Of a DNA stretch of 64,000 nt, positions 25,243 to 33,793 are shown piece after piece. How positions within the stretch are numbered: the first letter of the stretch is position 1; every line of letters begins with the position of its first letter. The notes beneath the pieces were generated by a model. It made no database searches. It was not told the DNA's origin and worked only from the letters and a program-made list of their open reading frames with translations. Origin of the DNA: Chryseobacterium gleum (GTDB taxonomy: Bacteria; Bacteroidota; Bacteroidia; Flavobacteriales; Weeksellaceae). The stretch is taken from NCBI RefSeq assembly GCF_900636535.1, contig NZ_LR134289.1, forward strand, positions 2,294,001-2,358,000. The letters are read 5' to 3'. Position numbers and translations under genes: made by a program.

Positions 25243-26616
25243 ATGAAAACAATTACAAACATTACTATATTATTATTCTCACTATTACTACTCAATCTGA
25301 TTTCTTGTGAAGAGATGCTGGAAGTTGATGTACCGGAAAATCAAATTGATAAAAACAATGTTTTTCAGGACACTCAAACAGCAAATTCCGCATTATCGGC
25401 ATTATATTCGAGTTTACGAGATAATTCTCTACTGGCAGGTGATAAGATGGGATTATTTTTGAGCAATTATACAGATGATCTCACTTGTTATGCAACTACC
25501 GCAACAAATGGAATCTATGAAATTTCACAAAATCAACTCATTTCCAGCAATGCTGCAGTTTATTCACTGTGGTCAAATACATATCAACAAATCTATTTCT
25601 CCAATTCTATCTTAGAAGGTCTTGAAAAATCATCAGGAATTTCAAACACAGACAAAAGAAGAATGAAAGGTGAAGCATTACTGATACGCTGTATTTTATA
25701 TTTCTATTTACAGCAAATATATGGAGATATTCCTTATTTAACTACAACTGATTACACTGCTAACAACACCTCATCAAAATTGAGTTCTGATGATGTTCTT
25801 GTTCGACTTGAAAACGATTTGAACGAATGTTATATATTATTAGCAGACGAATACAGTAACTCCGAAAGAATTTTTGTCAATCGTAAAGTTGCAGAACTGA
25901 TGATGGCAAAGGTATATTTTGCAGAGCAGAGACCAGCCGATGCGGAAGCTAAATTAAAATCAATAGCTCAAAGTTCTCTTTATACTTTCGAAACTGACAT
26001 TGCTAAAGTCTTTCAAAAGTCAGGAAAACATATTTTGTGGCAATTAAAACCTAAAAATTCAGGAGATGCAACAAAAGAGGCAAGTTTATATTATTTCACA
26101 GGTGCAGCACCTTCGAGCTACGCACTATCGACATCTCTTATGTCCTCCTTTGCATCATCGGATTTCAGAAAATCGAACTGGATGGCAGTAATTACTGTGG
26201 GCGCAAACACTTGGTATAGAGCCGATAAATATAAAAATCGCTCAAATAATACCACAGAGTACTCCATTGTTTTCAGGCTTGAAGAAGTTTACCTACTATT
26301 ATCCGAAAGCTTGGCAAAACAAAACAAACTCAATGAAGCACTGCTATATTTAAATGCTACAAGACAACGTGCTGGACTTTCGGCGGTAACTTCAGGCATT
26401 TCACAGTCTGATTTAATTACTGAAATCGCAAGTGAGAACCGTAGAGAATTCTTTACAGAGATGGGGCATCGTTTCTTTGATCTCAAAAGGAATAACAATT
26501 TAAATTCTCTTATTTCCTCAAAACCTAATTGGCAGACTAATCATCAACTGTGGCCAATTCCTCAAAAAGATCTTGAACTAAATTCAAATTTAAATCCCCA
26601 AAATCCAGGTTACTAA
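25243..26616 (+). CDS. SusD/RagB-family nutrient-binding lipoprotein
   Basis: 457 residues from the ATG at 25243; the frame extends upstream into the transporter gene but the lipoprotein signal (LLLLNLISCEE, Cys17) fixes this start. TPR-like SusD helices are seen (ALSALYSSLRDN, GEALLIRCILYFYLQQIYGD, KVAELMMAKVYFAEQR). The C-terminal SusD motif is LNATRQRAGL and ENRREFFTEMGHRFFDLKRN, with WPIPQKDLELNSNLNPQNPGY at the end. It forms the surface lid of the SusC-like transporter. It overlaps the next gene by one base (TAATG). Confidence 0.92.
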   Translation: MKTITNITILLFSLLLLNLISCEEMLEVDVPENQIDKNNVFQDTQTANSALSALYSSLRDNSLLAGDKMGLFLSNYTDDLTCYATTATNGIYEISQNQLISSNAAVYSLWSNTYQQIYFSNSILEGLEKSSGISNTDKRRMKGEALLIRCILYFYLQQIYGDIPYLTTTDYTANNTSSKLSSDDVLVRLENDLNECYILLADEYSNSERIFVNRKVAELMMAKVYFAEQRPADAEAKLKSIAQSSLYTFETDIAKVFQKSGKHILWQLKPKNSGDATKEASLYYFTGAAPSSYALSTSLMSSFASSDFRKSNWMAVITVGANTWYRADKYKNRSNNTTEYSIVFRLEEVYLLLSESLAKQNKLNEALLYLNATRQRAGLSAVTSGISQSDLITEIASENRREFFTEMGHRFFDLKRNNNLNSLISSKPNWQTNHQLWPIPQKDLELNSNLNPQNPGY

Positions 26617-29108
26617 TGAGATCATTTAAAAATATAATAATTTTACTGTTACTTGTAGGGATTTCTTTTTGTCAAGGTCAAACGTTGAGAGGCACATTAG
26701 AAAAAAAAATGGCTCAGCAATATCGAATAAAAATTCTTGCGATGTCTCCAAAGGGAAACTGGGTTATAGCAGGAAAACATTATGATATTAACAAAGATAC
26801 TATTGAAATTTTTTCAACAAAGAATAAAATTCAAAAACCTCATCTGTTAACGAAAACCTTAGATATTCCAATTTTTTTACAAGAAGAAGCTGTGGTAGCA
26901 TTGGCAAAAGATAAAGCTGTCTTAGTTAGTCTGAATGATAGAAGACAGAAGGTTTTTGACAATATTAAAAGAGTTTTTGCGTCTTCAGACACAGGAACTT
27001 TTGCATTACTAAACACTGCCGATAAATTGTCTGTCTATAATAACAAAGGGGCATCATACTACGAAATAGATAGTGTAGTCAATATTACGAAAGATAATGT
27101 AAGTAAAATTTTTGTCGTAAGAAAGGGTGAAAATAAATACGAAATCTACGACACTTCTTCCCAAAATAAAAAAAAGATCTACGAGAGCCCTGTGCTTATC
27201 AAGAGAATTGAAATAAGTGATTCAAAGAAAACACTTTATATAATTGAACAAAACAGTACTGATAAAACGGAAAGTTTAGTTTTATTAGATATCAAATCTG
27301 GCAATATCTCAAAACCAATTTTACAAGATATAGATACTGGAGATTACATTGTAGTTAGTGAAATGAATGAAGAAGGAAAGTATTTTGTAAATGGCCAAAC
27401 GAAGATACCAAAAAACAAAAATGTCGAAATATGGTATGGAAATGATGGTGATTTAAGCAAGCATGACACTGGTTTTGATCCAATTGACAAATATTGGATA
27501 ATTACAAACAATAATCATGTAAGCGCAATTGATAATAAAGATTCGAAAAAGATTTTTTTATCTGGCAGTGATAAATATCTTTTCGCTTTTAAAAGAGGAA
27601 AACTTCAAAATTATACAGTAGATAATCAAAATATTGATTTACAGATTTTAGATACTCAGAATAATACAGCCAAACCCTTTGATATTGTAAAAAGTGCATA
27701 TTTCACTCTATCCAAAGATGGAGAATTTAGTATTTACAGAGACTTGCAGGATAAATGGGTGTTATGTAATCTTTCTACGATGAAAAAAGGATATATTCAA
27801 GATCACAGTCTGCAAAATCCTGTTTTTAGTAAAGACGCGTCATTAATTTACTTTGATTCTCAAAAAGGTATTTTCGTTTATAATATTCAGAAGGATAGAC
27901 TGATCAAAATTAGCGAAAATCTAAGTAAAAAAGTTAAAATTTTGAATAAAGAGAGTCTACCATTAATTGGGAGCTATTTCAAGATTTACAGATCGTACCT
28001 AAAGAATGATAATTCAGTTTTAATAAAAGTCAGAGATGACGAAGAAAACAAAACGTCATATTATACCATTGTAAATAAAGATTTAAAATCAATAATAAAA
28101 TCCTCAGAAAATTATATTAGAGATTTCTACTACAACAGAAACGCAAATTTTTTTGCTTATACATTAGAAAATTACAACAAACCGATGTCTTTATATTACG
28201 TTGATGATCATAAAAAAGAACCAATAATTCTTTTAACCAATGAAAATCGAGATGCTGCAGTAAAGAATCTTAAAATTGAAATAATAAATTATATTAATTC
28301 GGATTATCAGAAGTTGAAGGGTATTTTATATTACCCAACTAACTTTGAGCCTAAAAAAAAATATCCTATGATTGTAAGAATTTATCAAATTCAGAATGAT
28401 TCGGCAAATCAATATGATATTATAGGCTATAATAATCCTGCTTCTTTTGATTTGAGAACTTTACTTGACCAAGGCTATTTCGTTTATTTACCCGATATTG
28501 TATTTGGTCCAAAAGGAACAGGTCTTTCAGCATTAGACTGCGTCAATAAAGCATTGGATACAATTCAGAACAGACCGTATATTGATCAGTCGAAAATCGG
28601 ATTAACAGGGCATTCCCATGGGGGATATGAGACAAACTTTATTGCTACACATTCAAACCGTTTTGCAGCGTATTTATCTGGTGCTGGTAATAGTGATATT
28701 GTACGTTCCTATTTTTCTTACAATTATAATTTCCACAGCCCATTTTACTGGCAATATGAAAATGGACAATATGAATTGAAATTTCCTTTCAGTGAAAACA
28801 AAAAATTGTACTTTGACAACAACCCCATTTATAATGTTGAGAAAGTGAATGCGCCCATTCTTTTATGGGCTGGTAAAAAAGACGAAAACATAAAATGGGA
28901 TCAGGTCATGGAATTTTATATTGGGTTAAAAAGGAATAATAAAGATGTTATAGCTCTGTTTTATCCAAATCAGGGGCATAATCCAAGTTTTAATTCAGAG
29001 GATAGAAAAGATCTTTATTATCGAACATTAGAATGGTGGGATTATTTTTTAAAAGATAAAACAAACATAGATTGGATTAACAAACAAATGAAAAAGGATG
29101 CTTTATAG
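26616..29108 (+). CDS. S9-family prolyl oligopeptidase-like serine peptidase, exported
   Basis: 830 residues with a signal peptide (IILLLLVGISFCQGQ). The first 560 residues are beta-rich and weakly repetitive, as in S9 propeller domains. The alpha/beta-hydrolase catalytic domain follows: GLTGHSHGGYE (Ser667), WAGKKDENIKW (Asp756) and NQGHNPSF (His788), complete and in the right order. It should cleave short peptides in the periplasm or at the surface. Translational coupling with SusD (one-base overlap) suggests it trims the imported substrate. A terminator overlaps its last codons. Confidence 0.88.
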   Translation: MRSFKNIIILLLLVGISFCQGQTLRGTLEKKMAQQYRIKILAMSPKGNWVIAGKHYDINKDTIEIFSTKNKIQKPHLLTKTLDIPIFLQEEAVVALAKDKAVLVSLNDRRQKVFDNIKRVFASSDTGTFALLNTADKLSVYNNKGASYYEIDSVVNITKDNVSKIFVVRKGENKYEIYDTSSQNKKKIYESPVLIKRIEISDSKKTLYIIEQNSTDKTESLVLLDIKSGNISKPILQDIDTGDYIVVSEMNEEGKYFVNGQTKIPKNKNVEIWYGNDGDLSKHDTGFDPIDKYWIITNNNHVSAIDNKDSKKIFLSGSDKYLFAFKRGKLQNYTVDNQNIDLQILDTQNNTAKPFDIVKSAYFTLSKDGEFSIYRDLQDKWVLCNLSTMKKGYIQDHSLQNPVFSKDASLIYFDSQKGIFVYNIQKDRLIKISENLSKKVKILNKESLPLIGSYFKIYRSYLKNDNSVLIKVRDDEENKTSYYTIVNKDLKSIIKSSENYIRDFYYNRNANFFAYTLENYNKPMSLYYVDDHKKEPIILLTNENRDAAVKNLKIEIINYINSDYQKLKGILYYPTNFEPKKKYPMIVRIYQIQNDSANQYDIIGYNNPASFDLRTLLDQGYFVYLPDIVFGPKGTGLSALDCVNKALDTIQNRPYIDQSKIGLTGHSHGGYETNFIATHSNRFAAYLSGAGNSDIVRSYFSYNYNFHSPFYWQYENGQYELKFPFSENKKLYFDNNPIYNVEKVNAPILLWAGKKDENIKWDQVMEFYIGLKRNNKDVIALFYPNQGHNPSFNSEDRKDLYYRTLEWWDYFLKDKTNIDWINKQMKKDAL

Positions 29109-29120
29109 CATCCCTTTTTT
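29096..29120. terminator. Bidirectional terminator between S9 peptidase and DUF6520 genes
   Basis: Stem GGATGC/GCATCC with loop TTTATA, then C and T6 on the plus strand and an A-rich flank giving T-run on the minus strand. It overlaps the S9 stop codon and touches the DUF6520 stop codon. Confidence 0.75.
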
Positions 29121-29388
29121 ACTGCAGTCTGAAAAGTTCCTCTCCGCACATTGTCGGGTTGTCCGAAATTTTCTCGTGCAAAGACGAACTGCTGTCGCCC
29201 GACCAAACACATGGGGCTGTGCCCACTGTGTTACACTGTTGTTGTGCGTTTAGACATTCGCCAGTAACGGCATCAATTCTGTAAGCGTCAACAATTGCTT
29301 TTGCTGAATTGCTTTTTGCAGCACTAGTTGCAAATGCTGCGCCTGTGCCAAGTAATACTGTGACTACAGGAATCATTAATTTTTTCAT
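29119..29388 (-). CDS. DUF6520-family small exported cysteine-containing protein
   Basis: 89 residues with an N-terminal signal (LMIPVVTVLLGTGAAFATSAA). The mature part starts with the DUF6520 pattern AYRIDAVTGECLNAQQQC and continues with CVWSGD and a final CGEELF, giving four cysteines able to form two disulfides. The family is confined largely to Bacteroidetes and has no known function. It is encoded 28 bases after a MauE/DoxX-type redox membrane protein, so it may be that protein's oxidation substrate. That link is inference. Confidence 0.75.
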   Translation of the reverse strand: MKKLMIPVVTVLLGTGAAFATSAAKSNSAKAIVDAYRIDAVTGECLNAQQQCNTVGTAPCVWSGDSSSSLHEKISDNPTMCGEELFRLQ

Positions 29389-29416
29389 ATTAAAGAAATT
29401 TGAATTATTGCCTACT

Positions 29417-30928
29417 CTATTTTAGGTTTTCGGCATTCCCCTTTTCATATAAATTAAGAATCAGTCTAGTAAACTTGTATCTTTTCAATTCTTTGTCAAT
29501 TAAAACAAAAAGATACATGTCGGTTGCATACATCTGTGTTAGCGCTTTATCATCCTTTTTAGGAATATAAAAGCTTCCTACATATTCCTGTCGGTCAATC
29601 CTGTAGATATCAATGATTGAATTTTTCTTCCATGCTTTCTTAGACTCATACTTGCCAATAAGCTTTGATTCCACAAAAAGGAGGTTTTGATTAGTTGTAG
29701 GATTTTGATTGTTTTTTAAACTTGGAACATTCATTTTATGTCGACCGTCTGGAATTTTAACCACATTAAATCTAGCTCGGCTTATGGTGTCAATTGTTTT
29801 TAAGCGAGATTTCAATTCAAGATCCTCATCCATGATCATATATTCATTTCTGTAATTATATATGTATATAAGATTTTTAAAATTTTGGTTGAGCAACAAT
29901 TTTCCGTCACTGTCAAATACTCCGTCAATTTGTTTTTGAAGAATATCTGGATTCAATACAACTTTTGGATTTCGATTTAAATCAAGGCTACCCAAAGTGT
30001 ATTGCTGTGTACTTTTACTCTGCGTTCTTAGTGCAAATCTAGCCGAATCTAAAACGGATAATTGAGTAAAGTATGCGTTCTGATAACTTATTGTTTCTGC
30101 ATATTGGTCACCAATTTTACCTCTGTAAATTATTGGGACACTTCCATCGTAAAGAAAATAATCGTTTTTAAAGGTCTGAAGCCATAGATTTTTAAAGGAA
30201 TAGTCTTTCTCATCCAGCTCTATCCTTTGTTGGCTTAAATTTGATAAATCATAATTAATTTCAGAAAATAATAATGGAGCTGTTATATTTCCAAGATATA
30301 TTTTTTTACTATCTGAGCCTGCAATATAGTATGAATCCAGCTTTAAATCTATTGATTTATCTTCTAGTACTGGATGTATTAGAAATCTTCTAACAAAATT
30401 ATTCTCTTTTTTTATAATGTATTCTGAAGAATAAAATAGATAAACAACAAGAGAAGTACTCGCGACAAAGACTACAAAAATTTTCACAAAATAGATGATG
30501 AATTTTTGTCTATTAATAACCTCAACTAGAATTACGGAAATAAAAGAAAGTAAAATACATCCAAGATTAAATAATAGATGTTCTGTCCAATCCATTTTCT
30601 CAAGTATCCCGCCGCAAGAACAGGGAACAAAGTCGCTAAAATTTAGGATAAGATAAATATAGATTGTAAAGGCTATCATAATTCCCATAGAGCTATAAAG
30701 CCCAATTAATCGAAATTTGGGAACTATAAGAGTAACTACAATAAGAAGCTCAACAATTATTGTTGCATAAGAAATAAATCCAGCATAAGCACTTAAAAGT
30801 GGTGATTGTGCGATCTGAACCTGGAAATTTCCAAAATCCATTATTTTGCTTGCGCTAGCGTAGCAGAATAAAAGAATAAAAAAACAGGCCGTTATTAGCG
30901 GCACTTGAAGGAAGACTGATTTTTTCAT
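29417..30928 (-). CDS. MauE/DoxX-type redox-associated membrane protein with extracytoplasmic domain
   Basis: 503 residues. The first 180 hold four to five transmembrane helices. Between helices 3 and 4 lies FVPCSCGGILEKMDW, the Cys pair typical of MauE-like proteins, which are needed for disulfide or cofactor maturation of exported proteins. The remaining 320 residues form a soluble beta-rich region (repeated strand-turn units with Asn, Asp and Tyr), not part of standard MauE, that probably faces the periplasm. It lies between a small lipoprotein gene and the DUF6520 gene in one direction. Function in peptide oxidation is proposed. Confidence 0.75.
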   Translation of the reverse strand: MKKSVFLQVPLITACFFILLFCYASASKIMDFGNFQVQIAQSPLLSAYAGFISYATIIVELLIVVTLIVPKFRLIGLYSSMGIMIAFTIYIYLILNFSDFVPCSCGGILEKMDWTEHLLFNLGCILLSFISVILVEVINRQKFIIYFVKIFVVFVASTSLVVYLFYSSEYIIKKENNFVRRFLIHPVLEDKSIDLKLDSYYIAGSDSKKIYLGNITAPLLFSEINYDLSNLSQQRIELDEKDYSFKNLWLQTFKNDYFLYDGSVPIIYRGKIGDQYAETISYQNAYFTQLSVLDSARFALRTQSKSTQQYTLGSLDLNRNPKVVLNPDILQKQIDGVFDSDGKLLLNQNFKNLIYIYNYRNEYMIMDEDLELKSRLKTIDTISRARFNVVKIPDGRHKMNVPSLKNNQNPTTNQNLLFVESKLIGKYESKKAWKKNSIIDIYRIDRQEYVGSFYIPKKDDKALTQMYATDMYLFVLIDKELKRYKFTRLILNLYEKGNAENLK

Positions 30929-31007
30929 GGCTAAAAAATTTATTAAAAAACTTTAAAATCAAAATCTGCCCTTTCATTATTATCTTCTTCGTCAATTTTT
31001 GAAAGAT

Positions 31008-31065
31008 TTCCCTATACCCGATCTAACGTCGTTGGCTGGATATTATATTTTTGAGGTATAGGGAA
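31008..31065. other. 11-bp inverted repeat with 36-base loop
   Basis: TTCCCTATACC (31008-31018) and GGTATAGGGAA (31055-31065) pair perfectly. The hairpin is in the gap between the lipoprotein gene and the MauE-like gene on the minus strand. There is no U-tract right after it, so it could be an mRNA processing or attenuation hairpin that sets unequal expression of the two genes. Confidence 0.5.
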
Positions 31066-31082
31066 TCTTTATATCATTTCAT

Positions 31083-31283
31083 TTAGTGTTTCCAATCTTG
31101 ACCATCCTTTACAGGGGGATCTTTTTCTAATTCAATTTTCATTCTAGTTGAATCAGATGTTTTATTACTTTCCTTTGCAACTCTAGATAGTGCAAAATCA
31201 TTATCTACTTGCTCATCAACTTGTCTGCAACTTTGCGCACATAAACCCACAATAAGAATTAAAAATGGGATAACTTTTTTCAT
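31083..31283 (-). CDS. Small lipoprotein
   Basis: 66 residues: signal peptide with lipobox CAQSC (Cys19), then a short highly charged mature part (KESNKTSDSTRMKIELEKDPP). First gene of the minus-strand unit with MauE-like and DUF6520 genes. It has a good promoter upstream. No family is recognised. The small size suggests an accessory or surface-exposed peptide rather than an enzyme. Confidence 0.6.
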   Translation of the reverse strand: MKKVIPFLILIVGLCAQSCRQVDEQVDNDFALSRVAKESNKTSDSTRMKIELEKDPPVKDGQDWKH

Positions 31284-31339
31284 AATAGTAAAATTTATTA
31301 AGGATTATCCCGGCCGGTTTTTCTCAGAATTCTTGGAGT

Positions 31340-31368
31340 CAAAGGTATTGTCGAAAAGACCGTCCAAA
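31340..31368 (-). promoter_or_regulatory. Promoter of the lipoprotein-MauE-DUF6520 unit
   Basis: On the minus strand TTTG (31368-31365) and TACCTTTG (31347-31340) are 17 bp apart, matching the Bacteroidetes consensus. Transcription would start near 31334, giving a 50-base leader. Confidence 0.5.
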
Positions 31369-31383
31369 CAAGCATATGTGGGT

Positions 31384-31424
31384 GTGCTTTACAAAGCACG
31401 ACGTCGTGTTTTATAAAGCACGAC
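31384..31424. repeat. Cluster of overlapping inverted repeats, likely operator
   Basis: Three dyads overlap: GTGCTTT-AC-AAAGCAC (31384-31399), the perfect 12-bp palindrome CACGACGTCGTG (31397-31408), and a 22-base near-palindrome with one mismatch pair (31403-31424). AAAGCACGAC occurs twice in direct orientation. It lies between the minus-strand promoter and the TPR-AraC gene, upstream of both. It may be the binding site of that regulator or a terminator-like structure. Confidence 0.5.
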
Positions 31425-31525
31425 AACAAAAAACAATGAAACCGCTTCATTATCAATTGTTTTTAATAATAATTAAATATCTTAATAGAATATTGGGAAA
31501 AGCCCTGTTTTATGGAGATTTTACA

Positions 31526-31533
31526 TAAATTTG
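31526..31533 (+). promoter_or_regulatory. -7 promoter box of the TPR-AraC regulator
   Basis: TAAATTTG fits TAnnTTTG and is 28 bases upstream of the ATG at 31561. The -33 element is unclear. Confidence 0.4.
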
Positions 31534-31560
31534 GCGGTTCTTAATTGAAGCCTACTAACC

Positions 31561-33276
31561 ATGCTTAAAGGATTTTCATTCATTTTGATATTATTCCCCT
31601 TTTTTCTGCTGTTAAATGCGCAGAAGATGAGCGAATATGAGATTATCCGAAAAAATTATGAGAATCTTCCTAAAAATGATAAAAGAGCAATTCCTTATGT
31701 AAAGACTTATATTCAAAAATCGAAAAATGAAAATGATTTTGAACATTTAACCCAAGGATATCGGGATGCCGTTTTCTTTACTAAAAATGAAAAGCAAAAA
31801 TTAGTATATTCCGATAGTATGATCTATGCCGCTTTAAAATCACGAGATAAAGATTTGATAGGTTTAGCTTATTTGGGAAAAGGGATTATCTATTACTTTA
31901 ACTATAAAAAATTTGATCCGGCTTTAGATGAATATTTAAAAGCTTATAACTATTTAAAAAATACTAAAGACGAGTATTTGAAATATAAGGTCGTCTATCA
32001 TATGGGAGTCGTCAAAAGCTACCTAGGCTATTATTCAGAATCTAAAGAAAATTTCGAAGAATGCATTAAATTTTTTAATAATGAATCAGTTAAACAACTT
32101 CATCCAAATGAAGTTTTCAATAATAAAAGGGGATATTTTAACTCTCTTCACCAGTTAATAATCTGTCAGAGAAATCTAAAAAATTTTGCTGCTGCTGATA
32201 GTTTAATAAATGTTGGGCTAAAAGAAATTGAGGGGATTGATGAATTTTCTTTGGAAAAGAGTTATTTTTTAAAGTGCAAAGGCATTTCAGCATATAACCG
32301 TCAAAATTATAAGCATGCAATCGATATCTTAAATAAATCTTTACCAAAAATATTGAAGGTAGATGATTTTGCGACTGCATCATTAATTTACTCTTACTTA
32401 GGAAAGAGCTACTATCATTCTGATAAGGAAAAAGCACTCCATTATTTTGAGATGGTAGATTCAATTTTCGTTCATAAAAATTTTGTTTTACCGGAGACAC
32501 GTGATAGCTACGAAATTTTAATAAACCATTTTAATAACCTGAACAACACAAAGAAAGAGCTGTACTACACTAAACAGCTCTTATCAGTTGACAGCTTATT
32601 AGGAAAAGAGTTTTACTATTTGACCTCAAGAATTCACAAAGAATACGACACGAAGCGATTGTTAGATAACAAAGAAGCTTTAGAGAAGAGAAATCTTCTC
32701 ACTTCCTTAATGGTAATATTTTTTATATGTCTTTCGCTGCTTTTTATCACACTATACATTTTTAAATATAGGAAGAATAAGAAGATCATGCTGAATTACA
32801 GGATACTGCAGATAAAGCTTGACAATCGTCAGCTTGAAAAAATGCTACATCAACATAGTCCCGATACCATTTACGAGGATGAGAAGACATCGATAATTAG
32901 TAAGGAGATTTACCAAGATTTACTATTAAAAATAAAATCATTTGAGGATAGACAAGAATATACTCAAATAGGATTAACATTAAATCAGTTGGCGGCTCAA
33001 TTCAATACTAATACAACATATTTATCAACTTTTATCAACGAATCAAAAGGCGTTAATTTTAAAAATTACCTAAACAATCTTAGAATTGATTACATTACCA
33101 ATCTAATGAATACTGATAAAAATTACTTGAAATACACAATTGAAGCATTAGCTGAAAAATGCGGTATAGCATCCCGTCAGAATTTTTCAGATCTTTTTTA
33201 TGAAATTAATGGGATGCGTCCAACAGATTTTATCAAAAAAAAGAAAGAAGAGCAAAAAAATAATAACGGTAAATAG
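31561..33276 (+). CDS. TPR-transmembrane-AraC hybrid transcriptional regulator
   Basis: 571 residues. A signal peptide or first anchor at 1-20, a TPR-type helical sensor region about 50-370, one transmembrane helix about 379-398 (LMVIFFICLSLLFITLYIF), a coiled linker, and a C-terminal AraC HTH pair (about 465-565: LTLNQLAAQFNTNTTYLSTFINESKGVNF, then IEALAEKCGIASRQNFSDLFYEINGMRPTDF). The topology places sensing outside and DNA binding inside. Such proteins are common in Chryseobacterium. It sits next to the DUF6520/Sus genes and probably controls one of those units, with the inverted-repeat cluster as a candidate site. Confidence 0.85.
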   Translation: MLKGFSFILILFPFFLLLNAQKMSEYEIIRKNYENLPKNDKRAIPYVKTYIQKSKNENDFEHLTQGYRDAVFFTKNEKQKLVYSDSMIYAALKSRDKDLIGLAYLGKGIIYYFNYKKFDPALDEYLKAYNYLKNTKDEYLKYKVVYHMGVVKSYLGYYSESKENFEECIKFFNNESVKQLHPNEVFNNKRGYFNSLHQLIICQRNLKNFAAADSLINVGLKEIEGIDEFSLEKSYFLKCKGISAYNRQNYKHAIDILNKSLPKILKVDDFATASLIYSYLGKSYYHSDKEKALHYFEMVDSIFVHKNFVLPETRDSYEILINHFNNLNNTKKELYYTKQLLSVDSLLGKEFYYLTSRIHKEYDTKRLLDNKEALEKRNLLTSLMVIFFICLSLLFITLYIFKYRKNKKIMLNYRILQIKLDNRQLEKMLHQHSPDTIYEDEKTSIISKEIYQDLLLKIKSFEDRQEYTQIGLTLNQLAAQFNTNTTYLSTFINESKGVNFKNYLNNLRIDYITNLMNTDKNYLKYTIEALAEKCGIASRQNFSDLFYEINGMRPTDFIKKKKEEQKNNNGK

Positions 33277-33318
33277 AAATCGAAAATACTAATCTATAAT
33301 TTTCAAGTGAATTTTACA

Positions 33319-33326
33319 TAATTTTG
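33319..33326 (+). promoter_or_regulatory. -7 promoter box of the mobilisation operon
   Basis: TAATTTTG matches TAnnTTTG; the leader to the ATG at 33419 would be about 87 bases and includes a small hairpin (GAGAA/TTCTC) and the palindrome at 33376-33391. Confidence 0.4.
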
Positions 33327-33375
33327 ATGATCTAATCAGGAGAAGAATCTTCTCGTTTGCAAATTGAAATGTGCG

Positions 33376-33391
33376 AATCCTAATTAGGATT
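33376..33391. promoter_or_regulatory. 16-bp perfect palindrome before the relaxosome gene
   Basis: AATCCTAATTAGGATT is a perfect palindrome 28 bases upstream of the relaxosome protein ATG. It may be an operator for control by the ribbon-helix-helix protein itself, or part of the transfer origin, which in such elements lies beside the mobilisation genes. The two cannot be told apart by sequence. Confidence 0.45.
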
Positions 33392-33418
33392 GCCTTAACT
33401 ATTTTAAAAAATTGCCAA

Positions 33419-33793
33419 ATGAAAGATTTAAAAACCTCAGGCAGATCAAAGACTGCACGAATTACTTTAAGGCTACATGACGAAGTAAAAGAAAAATGGC
33501 TGAATCACTGTAATAAATACAACCTTCATCTTTCCGATTATATCATTAGCGGCGTCGAAGGAAAGCTACTTGATAATGACAGGAAAGAAATCATGAATTT
33601 CATCGAAAATCAGGTTAATTTATTCTCTAAAATTGAGAATAATATCAATCAGATTGCAAAACATATCAACACCAACAAGCACTTACCCACTACCCTTTTA
33701 TCTGATTATAATTCAAAGCTTGAAATTCTCAACAGTCTGAAAATTGAGCAAAACAGAATAATCAAAAAAATCTATATTGAACTTGCAAAATGA
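33419..33793 (+). CDS. Relaxosome accessory protein (ribbon-helix-helix, MobC-like)
   Basis: 124 residues from the ATG at 33419. The N-terminus has SKTARITLRLHDEVKEKW, a typical ribbon-helix-helix strand and helix, then a long helical part with the MobC-like pattern NQVNLFSKIENNINQIAKHIN. Such proteins bind the transfer origin next to the nick and recruit the relaxase. The stop overlaps the relaxase start by 4 bases (ATGA), which shows translational coupling. It is the first gene of the conjugation module. Confidence 0.8.
   Translation: MKDLKTSGRSKTARITLRLHDEVKEKWLNHCNKYNLHLSDYIISGVEGKLLDNDRKEIMNFIENQVNLFSKIENNINQIAKHINTNKHLPTTLLSDYNSKLEILNSLKIEQNRIIKKIYIELAK

Noticed and set aside
31384..31424. 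CRISPR-like repeats
   Set aside because: Only two near-identical units with no spacer regularity; better explained as inverted repeats of an operator.
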